A DNA stretch of 64,000 nt. Source: Bacteroidota bacterium (GTDB lineage: Bacteria > Bacteroidota > Ignavibacteria > Tepidaquicellales > Tepidaquicellaceae). Made by a program: the position numbers and the translations under genes. Below the pieces are notes generated by a model. The model was not told the DNA's origin. It was given only the letters and a program-made list of their open reading frames with translations, and did not search any database. The stretch is taken from contig JAFDZP010000001.1 in the NCBI GenBank assembly GCA_018266835.1, positions 187,283-251,282 of the forward strand, in the 5' to 3' direction. Of this stretch, positions 18,951-26,985 are shown one piece after another. Numbering within the stretch: position 1 is the first letter of the stretch; each line of letters starts with the position of its first letter.

Positions 18951-19409
18951 ATGCTCAGATTTTTAAAGACAAGTTTTAATTCTTCACAATTAAATATTGT
19001 GCTGCTGATAATACGCATTGCAGTTGGTTCTTTTATGCTTTCACATGGAATACCGAAGCTGATGAAGTTTTTTTCAACCGGAGATATAACGTTCAGCGAT
19101 CCCTTAGGCGTAGGTACTATTCCGTCTTTGATAATGGCAATATCAGCTGAAGTTTTTTGTTCTATTTTTGTTATTCTGGGACTTGGGACGAGAATTGCAG
19201 TTATTCCCCTTATAATAACTATGCTTGTTGCGGTAAAATTTGTTCATGCAAACGACCCGTTCGGGAAGAAAGAGTTGGCTTTGATGTATCTTACAGTGTA
19301 TTTATTGTTGATAGTTGCCGGAAGCGGAAAGTACTCATTCGATCAATGGCTTTTGAACAGGCAGAAAAAAGATGATGCGCTCAATAATGCGAACACACAG
19401 AAAATTTAA
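18951..19409 (+). CDS. DoxX-family membrane protein
   Basis: 152 residues with four predicted transmembrane helices and the DoxX-type beginning (LLIIRIAVGSFMLSHGIPKL) followed by GLGTRIAVIPLIITM and HANDPFGKKELALMYL. The length is normal for DoxX/DoxD-like proteins. Members are inner-membrane proteins linked in some bacteria to redox homeostasis or quinol-dependent reactions; the substrate here is unknown. It is a single-gene unit: terminators lie on both sides (18839 and 19420). It is the only non-T9SS gene in the first 22 kb. Confidence 0.9.
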   Translation: MLRFLKTSFNSSQLNIVLLIIRIAVGSFMLSHGIPKLMKFFSTGDITFSDPLGVGTIPSLIMAISAEVFCSIFVILGLGTRIAVIPLIITMLVAVKFVHANDPFGKKELALMYLTVYLLLIVAGSGKYSFDQWLLNRQKKDDALNNANTQKI

Positions 19410-19419
19410 GTATTCTGAA

Positions 19420-19456
19420 AAAGCCCCGGAGGAAATATCTTCGGGGCTTTTTTATT
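19420..19456 (+). terminator. Intrinsic terminator of the DoxX gene
   Basis: AAGCCCCGGAG / CTTCGGGGCTT followed by TTTTTTATTT, 11 bases after the stop. Confidence 0.88.
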
Positions 19457-19690
19457 TAAATGAACTTCTTACAGAAATGTCAGTTACACTTTTAATACAC
19501 AAAGTTCACTGATTTTCATTATAAAAATCTTAATCTCTATTATTATAATACGGCATGATTAATGCTTAATATAATGTTGTTAAGCTTATTCATTGTTAAT
19601 AAGAAAGAGAGTGTCCTTTCATAAACTACAATCCATAATCTACAATTCACAATATACAAGTTCACATTCTCATCGATGTTTATTTAAAAT

Positions 19691-19705
19691 ACACTGTTAC
19701 AGTGT
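19691..19705. promoter_or_regulatory. Perfect 15-bp dyad ACACTGT-T-ACAGTGT
   Basis: A perfect inverted repeat with a one-base centre, followed by five T, 64 bases before the ATG at 19770. It could be an operator or a short RNA hairpin. Confidence 0.4.
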
Positions 19706-19769
19706 TTTTCCCCTGATGCTGTTCATCTGATAACTCAATTCTACAACTGTTTTACTAAAAAATTTCTTT

Positions 19770-22559
19770 ATGAAAAAAATTTCGTTCGCTTTTATTTTTA
19801 TATTTGTAATAACTCAATATACATTCAGTACTACATATTATGCTCAGGGCAATTCAAACCCGAATGTTTTAGCTAACTGGAACACTATTCCCGCAGGAGG
19901 AGGAACATCTCCGGCTGACTTTACCACTGGTACAAATGATATTTTTGAAATACAGGCAGGTCATACGATGACTCTCACCGGCTCTTCGTGGACAATTTCA
20001 GGAACGGGTCTATGCCAAGTTGACAGCGGAGCCACACTTATCTGTTCTTCATCATTTTTCACAACGGGATTGACTGTTGCAAACGGCGGATTTCTTACGG
20101 CAACATCAACAGTCGGAGTTAATAACGGACAGACAGGTTTTGATTTTATCATAAACGGCATTTATAAAAACTCGGCAAGCACTGCTTACGGCAGCGGCGC
20201 TACAGGAACATGCACATCTACCGGTAAATTTCAGCTTGCTTCAACTACAGCGGCAGGAACAGTTCCGGTATTAACATGGGACCCTGCTTCGACAATAGAA
20301 ATTATGGGTTATACTTCTTTTACAGGGAATATGGCATGGGGAAATCAAACGTTCGGAAATGTTATCTGGAACTGTCCTAGTCAGACAGGTACTCCTAATG
20401 CAAATTCAACACTCAGAACTATCAGAGGAGATTTAACGATTACAAATACTGGTACAGGTTCATTCAGACTTTTTGCGAACACTGCTGCTACATTAAATAT
20501 ATCAGGAAATCTGAAAATAGATGCCGGTACTTTTGCATTTGTAAGCGGAAGTTCAGTTTCAACTGTTAATGTTACCGGAAATGTTACAGTTAACGGAGGC
20601 ACTCTGAAAATCGGAACAGCAACAACTCAGACTAATGTTGCGAAACTTTCAGTAGCAGGGAACTTGTTGATAAATGGAGGCACCATTGATTTTAAAGACG
20701 CTAACGCTGTTACAGGTGCTAACATATTTGAGGTCGGCGGGAATCTCAGCTTAACAACGGGAACACTTACACAAACAGGAAGCACGTCAGGCACGGAAGG
20801 TTCGTTAAGGTTTATTGATACTACAACATGGAGCTCAGGAGGGACATTCACTAATAATTACATCAATACAACTGTTAATGCAAATTCATTACTGACACTA
20901 AACAATGATTATCCGGAGGCAGCTTCAAGAACATTAACAGTTAACGGAGTTCTTAATGGCGGAGCAAGTTCAGTTACAGGAGCAGGAAATTTTCTTCTTG
21001 CAGCTACAGGAACATTAAAAAGCGGAAATGACTTAGGCATAGATGGCAGCATTGCAGTTTCAGGCACTAAAACTTTTACAAGCGGAGCGGGATATGAATT
21101 TAGCGGAACTTCTGTACAGTCAACAGGAACTACATTACCGGCGGCAATTACAGGGGCATTAACATTTTCAAATACGGGTGGAGTTGTAACTCTTTCACAG
21201 TCAACTTCAAATACAGGTACTACTACAGTTAGTCCCGCCGCAATAGTTGATATTGCAAATTTTGATATGACGGGTTCAGGGGGCGCATCTGTTTTAACAG
21301 GTTCAGGAAAAATAAGATTATCAGGAGATCTTTCTACACAGATTACAGGTTACAATACAAATACATTTTCAGGAACTTATGAGTTTTCAGGATCACAAAC
21401 CGTGCCTGCAGGAACTTATACAGGAATAACAGTAAACGGGCCGGGAATTACAATCGGCGGCGATGTTGTGATTTCAGGATTACTTACTCTTACAAACGGA
21501 AATATTACTCTCGGCACAAATAATATTACAGCTAACGGTACTTCAGGCGGATCTGCATTAAGTTATGTTGTTACTGACGGAACAGGCTCGCTTTTTGTAA
21601 ATAATGTAGGGAATACTGACGTGTTATTTCCTGTAGGACGAACAACATACAGCCCCGTAACTATAAATAATTTAGGAACAGCAGATAATTATTCTGTAAA
21701 TGTTCAGAATACAATTACAAATCCTACTTTTAATGATGAAAATGCAGTGCAAAAACAATGGAATATAACTGAGCTTATTCCCGGAGGCAGCGATGTAATT
21801 TTAACGATGCAATGGACAACTGCCGATGAAGGCACTCTATTTGACAGGAATTCTTCAGCTCTTCATTTAGGACATTGGAACGGGACAGCATATGAACCAT
21901 ATAGCGCAACCTTAGGCGGTTCGGCAGGAACGTGGACTGCAACAGCAACAAATAAAAATTCATTTTCTCCGTTTATCGTTGGAGATGATGCTGCGCTGCC
22001 GGTTGAACTTTCATCATTTACATCAAATGTAAATTTGAACAATGTGAAGTTGAGCTGGTCGACTATATCTGAATTAAATAATTCAGGATTTGAAATTGAA
22101 AGAAAATCGGAGAGCAGCGCATGGACTAAAATAAATAATATTGCCGGAAACGGGACTTCAAATATTGTTCATAATTATTCATACGAAGATAAAAATCTTA
22201 CTGAAGGAAAATACAACTACAGACTAAAACAGATTGACTTCAACGGTAATTTTAAGTACTACAGTTTGTTTAATGAAGTAATTATCGGAGCTCCGAAAAA
22301 TTTTGCTTTGTCACAGAATTATCCTAATCCTTTTAATCCTTCAACTATCATTAAATACGAATTGCCATTAGAGGCATTTGTGACTTTAAAAGTATATGAT
22401 ATGATAGGGAAGGAAGTTGCAAATCTTGTAAGTGAAAGCAAAGCATCGGGATATTATACAGTTAAATTTGATGCATCAAAACTTTCAAGCGGAATTTATT
22501 TTTATAAATTACAGGCAGGGGATTTTGTTGCGGTAAAAAAACTGATGCTGGTGAAGTAG
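19770..22559 (+). CDS. T9SS sorting-domain protein with beta-helix-like body
   Basis: 929 residues, signal peptide about 1-20. The body begins with a pattern resembling G8-like repeats (STTYYAQGNSNPNVLANWN ... FEIQAGHTMTLTG) and continues as a Gly/Thr/Asn-rich parallel beta-helix-like stretch, with many GGTL, GNL and TVNG turns up to about residue 700. Then come the FN3-like linker (PVELSSFTSNV ... YNYRLKQIDFNG) and the sorting domain (FALSQNYPNPFNPS ... LMLVK). Part of the body (GSLFVNNVGNTDVLFPVGRT) resembles the corresponding region of the 1090-residue protein, so the two share more than the tail. Function unknown, probably surface or adhesive. Confidence 0.9.
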   Translation: MKKISFAFIFIFVITQYTFSTTYYAQGNSNPNVLANWNTIPAGGGTSPADFTTGTNDIFEIQAGHTMTLTGSSWTISGTGLCQVDSGATLICSSSFFTTGLTVANGGFLTATSTVGVNNGQTGFDFIINGIYKNSASTAYGSGATGTCTSTGKFQLASTTAAGTVPVLTWDPASTIEIMGYTSFTGNMAWGNQTFGNVIWNCPSQTGTPNANSTLRTIRGDLTITNTGTGSFRLFANTAATLNISGNLKIDAGTFAFVSGSSVSTVNVTGNVTVNGGTLKIGTATTQTNVAKLSVAGNLLINGGTIDFKDANAVTGANIFEVGGNLSLTTGTLTQTGSTSGTEGSLRFIDTTTWSSGGTFTNNYINTTVNANSLLTLNNDYPEAASRTLTVNGVLNGGASSVTGAGNFLLAATGTLKSGNDLGIDGSIAVSGTKTFTSGAGYEFSGTSVQSTGTTLPAAITGALTFSNTGGVVTLSQSTSNTGTTTVSPAAIVDIANFDMTGSGGASVLTGSGKIRLSGDLSTQITGYNTNTFSGTYEFSGSQTVPAGTYTGITVNGPGITIGGDVVISGLLTLTNGNITLGTNNITANGTSGGSALSYVVTDGTGSLFVNNVGNTDVLFPVGRTTYSPVTINNLGTADNYSVNVQNTITNPTFNDENAVQKQWNITELIPGGSDVILTMQWTTADEGTLFDRNSSALHLGHWNGTAYEPYSATLGGSAGTWTATATNKNSFSPFIVGDDAALPVELSSFTSNVNLNNVKLSWSTISELNNSGFEIERKSESSAWTKINNIAGNGTSNIVHNYSYEDKNLTEGKYNYRLKQIDFNGNFKYYSLFNEVIIGAPKNFALSQNYPNPFNPSTIIKYELPLEAFVTLKVYDMIGKEVANLVSESKASGYYTVKFDASKLSSGIYFYKLQAGDFVAVKKLMLVK

Positions 22560-22585
22560 GATAATTTTTAAGTAAATAAATAAAA

Positions 22586-22618
22586 AACCCTGAGAGAAAA
22601 ACTTTCAGGGTTTTATTA
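22586..22618 (+). terminator. Intrinsic terminator
   Basis: AACCCTGA / TCAGGGTT hairpin followed by TTATTATA, 27 bases after the stop at 22559. Confidence 0.75.
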
Positions 22619-22772
22619 TAAAAAAGTGCAGATTCCGTTCAGATAATTATATAATAAAACAAGAGGATATTCTCAACTTTACATAACGCGAAAATAAATA
22701 TATGTATTAACAGTAAAATAATTTCACTATGTAAATTTTCGCGAAACTTTTGCGAAAATAGCACAAAATTAG

Positions 22773-23906
22773 CTATTTTATCGGCTTATCATAAATTCTG
22801 TAAGTCTTGTAAACATGCGCGCCCAATTTTTCTGAAGTCTGCTTCATTGCATAGTTATCTTCAAGCACCCACGAAATTTCCGCGCCTTTGTATCCGTTTC
22901 TGTTGCCTGCTTTAATAATATCCTGATAGAAAATAGCGTCGATACCTTTCTTGTGGTACTCTTTATTTACACCCATGATAATTACACGGAGTAAATCAAT
23001 TTTCCCTTTATAATAAAGCAGTTTAAAAATTCCGGTAGGGAATAACGTCCCGTTCATTTTATGGAGTACCTGATTAAAATCAGGCAGCGCAAGTGAAAAT
23101 CCGATTGGCTTTCCGTTTGCTTCTGCAAAGACAATAAAATCTTCCACTGCAATCGGTTTCAGAGCTTTGGCAATGTACTTGAATTCATCTTCCGTCATCG
23201 GCACAAAGCCCCAGTTATCTTCCCATGCATTATTATAAATTTCTCTTATGCGCTGTACTTCATTATCAAAATCTTTCAGGTTTACATTACGGATTGTAAT
23301 GTTCTCACGCTTCTTAACCATGTTGGAAATTCTTTCAAGCTGAGCCATCTTTGCCTCATTGTTTATTACTTCTTTGGGAATATAAAGAGCGAGTAAATCC
23401 TTTACTTTTGAAAATCCATAATCCTCAATCAGGTCAATATAATATGGCGGATTGTAAGTCATGAGCAGTACAGGAGGCGAATCGAATGAATCGATAAGTA
23501 AACCGCATTCGTCATTGGTTGAAGGATTTACAGGTCCGCGGACTGTATCCATTCCTTTATCCTTCAAAAATTTGTAGGCAGTATCAAAAAGAGCACGTGA
23601 TACTTTTTTATCGTTTATGCATTCAAAAAAACCGAAGAAGCCGACTTTATCGTTATAAAATTTATTATGATTGTGATTAACAATAGCTCCGATTCTTCCA
23701 ACTAATTTCCCGTCAATTTCTGCTAAGTATAATTCAACATCTGCATGTGTGAAGAATGGATTTTTATCAGGATTAAGATTATTTTTTACATCGAATTTCA
23801 AAGGCGGAACCCAGTTCGGGTAATCTTCGTAAATTTTCCATGGAAGATTTATGAATTTATTTTTATCGGAATCGTTTTCAACTTTCCTTATTTTTATTTC
23901 GCTCAA
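22773..23906 (-). CDS. GNAT-fold acetyltransferase-like protein (YghO-like)
   Basis: 377 residues. The predicted start is TTG (complement of 23904-23906); no in-frame ATG or GTG lies nearby upstream. It resembles the cytosolic YghO-like family: NPDKNPFFTHADVELYLAEIDGKLVGRI, GFFGFFECINDKKV and RGPVNPSTNDECGLLID are typical boxes, and a C-terminal GNAT-like half contains IVFAEANGKPIGFSLALPD. The substrate of this family is unknown. It is alone on the minus strand between T9SS genes. The function is inferred from fold only. Confidence 0.8.
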   Translation of the reverse strand: MSEIKIRKVENDSDKNKFINLPWKIYEDYPNWVPPLKFDVKNNLNPDKNPFFTHADVELYLAEIDGKLVGRIGAIVNHNHNKFYNDKVGFFGFFECINDKKVSRALFDTAYKFLKDKGMDTVRGPVNPSTNDECGLLIDSFDSPPVLLMTYNPPYYIDLIEDYGFSKVKDLLALYIPKEVINNEAKMAQLERISNMVKKRENITIRNVNLKDFDNEVQRIREIYNNAWEDNWGFVPMTEDEFKYIAKALKPIAVEDFIVFAEANGKPIGFSLALPDFNQVLHKMNGTLFPTGIFKLLYYKGKIDLLRVIIMGVNKEYHKKGIDAIFYQDIIKAGNRNGYKGAEISWVLEDNYAMKQTSEKLGAHVYKTYRIYDKPIK

Positions 23907-24031
23907 TTTTTTATATTTGTTTGTACTAACATAAAAAATTTAAGTCTAATTTATAAGTGAAATAAATGATAGCGAACACTGAATCGAACTTCATAATATT
24001 ATATTTTTACTCACAAATCAAAAAAAGTTTC

Positions 24032-24063
24032 GTTGAATATTAGAAGTGAATGTCGTAGTTTTG
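24032..24063 (+). promoter_or_regulatory. Bacteroidota-type promoter
   Basis: GTTG (24032-24035), 20-base spacer, TAGTTTTG (24056-24063), a match to TAnnTTTG. The ATG at 24084 is 20 bases further. The surrounding bases resemble those of the promoter at 25436. Confidence 0.65.
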
Positions 24064-24083
24064 ACTAAAACAAAATCAACGAG

Positions 24084-25361
24084 ATGAAATTATTTGTTTT
24101 TCTTATTGCCTCACTTTTATTTACAAACTCATATTCCTCCGAAATATGGGTTCCTGCAGGCACAATGTCATCCGGTAATACTGACTGGGTTTATGCAATG
24201 AACTCGAATTCAGCAGGTGAGATATTTGCCTCAAGCTGGGCAGTTGGAATTTACAAAGGTTCAGCAGGTAGTACTACTTCATGGAACTTCTCCGGACTTT
24301 CCGGAAAAAGAATTAGTGATTTATTCGTTGCTCCAAACGGAAACATTTTCGGTTATTCGCACACTACAAGTACAGCCTACATCCACCGCTCAACTGATAA
24401 CGGAGCTACATGGCAGGATGTTTATACAAGGGCATTCCCCAATAATTATGCAGGCGGCGGCGGTATGGTTTTCCCGTTGGATGGTTCCATAGTTGCAGCT
24501 TTTGCAGTTACAGTAGGACCAACAATAGGTGATGTTGCAACGTATGTTTTCAAATCTACAGACGGCGGAAGCACCTGGGTACAAAAAAGCATTATACAGG
24601 CTGGATTTGTTGGCGGTATGAAATTGTTGAAGGATGGAAGAATTTTCATGGGAACTTCACTTTCAGGAGTGGTTAAATCAACAAACAACGGTGAGAATTG
24701 GAGCTCGATGAATACATTCTCTCCAATTTATATTCACAATATTCTGCAGGATAAAGATGAAGATATTTATGTATGCGATGCATACGGACCGAACCGTTCT
24801 ACAAATAACGGACAAACATTTTTTGCAGTGAATACGCCTGCTCCCGGCGGACTTATGATAGAAACTTCTTTTGTTGATTCACGTGGTGATTTTTATATTT
24901 CATATGACCATAACAATATTTACCGTTCAACAAATAAAGGAAGTACTTGGGAATTGTTAAATACAGGACTAACGGGAACGACATATATTTGTTCTTTCAC
25001 TGAAGCTAACGGAAAAATTTATGCAGGTACAAATAATAAAGGGGCATTTTACCTTAGTACCGATGTGGTTGGTATTTCTAATGGATATGAAACTGTAAAA
25101 GAATTTTCTTTAAGGCAAAATTATCCTAACCCATTTAACCCTGTGACAAATATTTCTTATAATGTTCCGAAATCTTCTCTAGTTAATTTATCAGTATATG
25201 ATATGCTCGGTAAAAAAGTTGCTGAGCTTGTAAACGAAAATATATCAGCAGGGAACTATGAAATAATTTTTGATGCGTCAAAACTATCCACAGGAGTTTA
25301 TTACTATAAACTTCAGACTGAAAGTTTTTCGGAAACTAAAAAAATGATTTTATCAAAATAA
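24084..25361 (+). CDS. BNR-repeat T9SS sorting-domain protein (paralog A)
   Basis: 425 residues; signal peptide about 1-18. The body has BNR/Asp-box repeats (IHRSTDNGATWQD, FKSTDGGSTWVQ, VKSTNNGENWSS, YRSTNKGSTWEL), predicted to form a beta-propeller. The sorting domain follows (FSLRQNYPNPFNPV ... KMILSK). There is no FN3-like linker, unlike the large cargo proteins. Paralogous over its full length to the next gene. Asp-box propellers occur in sialidases, but the catalytic residues of sialidases are not recognisable here, so I do not call an enzyme. No terminator hairpin was seen between the two genes. Confidence 0.9.
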   Translation: MKLFVFLIASLLFTNSYSSEIWVPAGTMSSGNTDWVYAMNSNSAGEIFASSWAVGIYKGSAGSTTSWNFSGLSGKRISDLFVAPNGNIFGYSHTTSTAYIHRSTDNGATWQDVYTRAFPNNYAGGGGMVFPLDGSIVAAFAVTVGPTIGDVATYVFKSTDGGSTWVQKSIIQAGFVGGMKLLKDGRIFMGTSLSGVVKSTNNGENWSSMNTFSPIYIHNILQDKDEDIYVCDAYGPNRSTNNGQTFFAVNTPAPGGLMIETSFVDSRGDFYISYDHNNIYRSTNKGSTWELLNTGLTGTTYICSFTEANGKIYAGTNNKGAFYLSTDVVGISNGYETVKEFSLRQNYPNPFNPVTNISYNVPKSSLVNLSVYDMLGKKVAELVNENISAGNYEIIFDASKLSTGVYYYKLQTESFSETKKMILSK

Positions 25362-25435
25362 ATTATTTAGATTTAATTTATAAATGTGCAGTAATATTTA
25401 TAATTTAATATTACTCACAAATTTCAAAAAGTTTC

Positions 25436-25467
25436 TTTGAAAATAATAAAACTTTAAATTAATTTTG
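25436..25467 (+). promoter_or_regulatory. Bacteroidota-type promoter
   Basis: TTTG (25436-25439), 20-base spacer, TAATTTTG (25460-25467) followed by CA. The bases upstream (ACTCACAAATTTC) are nearly those upstream of 24032, which shows that the duplication of the two genes included the promoter. Confidence 0.7.
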
Positions 25468-25519
25468 CATTACATCTATTTATCATTCCAGTTCTCCCCG
25501 ATACCGATGTAAAAACTAA

Positions 25520-26830
25520 ATGAAAAAAATTAACATGAAAAAAATAAATTTAATACTTCTCTTTTTACTTTACTGCGGAATTTCTGAGGCGGGGACATGG
25601 CTTCCAACGGGTTCCTTAGCAAGTAACTGCGCAATTTTTACAATGACAGGAACTACTGGAGGAGATGTAATTATCTCGGATTACAATTCAATGCTGCAGA
25701 AAAAATCAGCAGGCAGTATGACATGGACACCGGCAGGATTATCAGGTAGGAAAGTCAGATACCTTACAACTTTACAAAACGGAGATATTTATGCAATATC
25801 GGGAACAGGTTCATACATTGCTTCAAGCACATCAATGATTCACCGGTCTACGGACGGAGGGACAACATGGCAGGATTTATTCAGCAGAAATTTTCCTTTT
25901 AACAATATGGTCGGCGGAGCGATGACTGTCATGCAGGACGGTTCATATCTTGCGGCTATCCCTGTTCAAAAGGGACCTACAATCGGTAACATTGTATGGA
26001 CATTGGTTTATAAATCTACTGATAATGGCACAACATGGTTTGCGAAAGATTCAAATCAGACAGGGGAGCCTAAAGGAATGATAACCGTTGGTGATAATAA
26101 AGTTTTTTTGGGAAGCACTGAAGACGGCGTTTATTACAGTGCAACAGGCGGTGACCATTGGTGGCCGATTGATACAACTACTCACTTCTTTGGGACTCGA
26201 TACACTATGGACATTGTAAAGTCACGTGAAGGCACAATATTTTATACTGAAGGAGCTAAAGTAAGAAGAAGCACAGATAACGGGTTACATACAACAATAT
26301 TGGTAACTCCAAGTCCGTCATCTTCAATAAATGCTATCTGCGTGGAATCTGATAATGAAATGTATATAGCAACGGATGATAAGAAAGTATATAAATCAAC
26401 TAACATGGGTGACACGTGGCAGGTAATGACGACAGGACTTCCTGGCGCCGCAAATGTTTACTCATTAAAAATTATTGACGGAAAATTATTTGCAGGTACT
26501 TATGCTTACGGAGTATTTTATTACGAGCCGGATGCTGTGGGAGTTCAGAACGGAAGTGAAACAGCAAGTAGTTTTGCTTTGAATCAGAATTACCCCAATC
26601 CTTTTAATCCTACTACAAAAATTTCTTTTTCAATTATTAAGTCTTCATTTGTGAATTTGAGTGTTTACGATATGCTTGGTAAAAAAGTCAGTGAAATTGT
26701 TAACGGTGTAAAAGCAAATGGAAATTATGAAGTAACGTTCGATGCATCATCACTTTCAGGAGGAGTTTATTTTTATAAACTTCAGACTGAAGATTTTTCG
26801 GAAATTAAAAAAATGACTTTGATAAAATAG
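25520..26830 (+). CDS. BNR-repeat T9SS sorting-domain protein (paralog B)
   Basis: 436 residues from 25520; the ATG at 25535 (MKKINLILLFLLYCG) would give a more standard signal peptide and is an equally good start. Asp-box repeats: IHRSTDGGTTWQD, YKSTDNGTTWFA, YYSATGGDHWWP, YKSTNMGDTWQV. Sorting domain: FALNQNYPNPFNPT ... KMTLIK. Same architecture as the gene upstream at 24084; the two evidently arose by tandem duplication. Predicted secreted or surface propeller, ligand unknown. Terminator at 26855. Confidence 0.9.
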   Translation: MKKINMKKINLILLFLLYCGISEAGTWLPTGSLASNCAIFTMTGTTGGDVIISDYNSMLQKKSAGSMTWTPAGLSGRKVRYLTTLQNGDIYAISGTGSYIASSTSMIHRSTDGGTTWQDLFSRNFPFNNMVGGAMTVMQDGSYLAAIPVQKGPTIGNIVWTLVYKSTDNGTTWFAKDSNQTGEPKGMITVGDNKVFLGSTEDGVYYSATGGDHWWPIDTTTHFFGTRYTMDIVKSREGTIFYTEGAKVRRSTDNGLHTTILVTPSPSSSINAICVESDNEMYIATDDKKVYKSTNMGDTWQVMTTGLPGAANVYSLKIIDGKLFAGTYAYGVFYYEPDAVGVQNGSETASSFALNQNYPNPFNPTTKISFSIIKSSFVNLSVYDMLGKKVSEIVNGVKANGNYEVTFDASSLSGGVYFYKLQTEDFSEIKKMTLIK

Positions 26831-26854
26831 GATTTCATAGCACCTATTTAATAT

Positions 26855-26894
26855 ATGCTTCCCGTCTAAATTCAGAAGGGAAGCATTTTTTTTA
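26855..26894 (+). terminator. Intrinsic terminator of the BNR pair
   Basis: ATGCTTCCC / GGGAAGCAT stem, followed by eight T; 25 bases after the stop. Confidence 0.85.
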
Positions 26895-26985
26895 GATAAA
26901 TTTTGTAAAAATTATTTTCAATTGTTTTAAAACTTTCCCGAACTTACTCCATTTAAATCCGTCTTTATTTTTTCTAAATTGACAA

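Larger units (their letters stand above)
19410..19769. other. Intergenic leader of the 929-residue protein gene
   Basis: 360 bases: the terminator, an A+T-rich part with repeated ACAAT/CTACAAT phrases (19627-19660) and the dyad at 19691. No ORF. Confidence 0.6.

Noticed and set aside
24084..26830. Sialidase activity of the BNR proteins
   Set aside because: Asp boxes are present, but the arginine triad and other catalytic residues of sialidases cannot be recognised; Asp boxes alone are common in non-enzymatic propellers.
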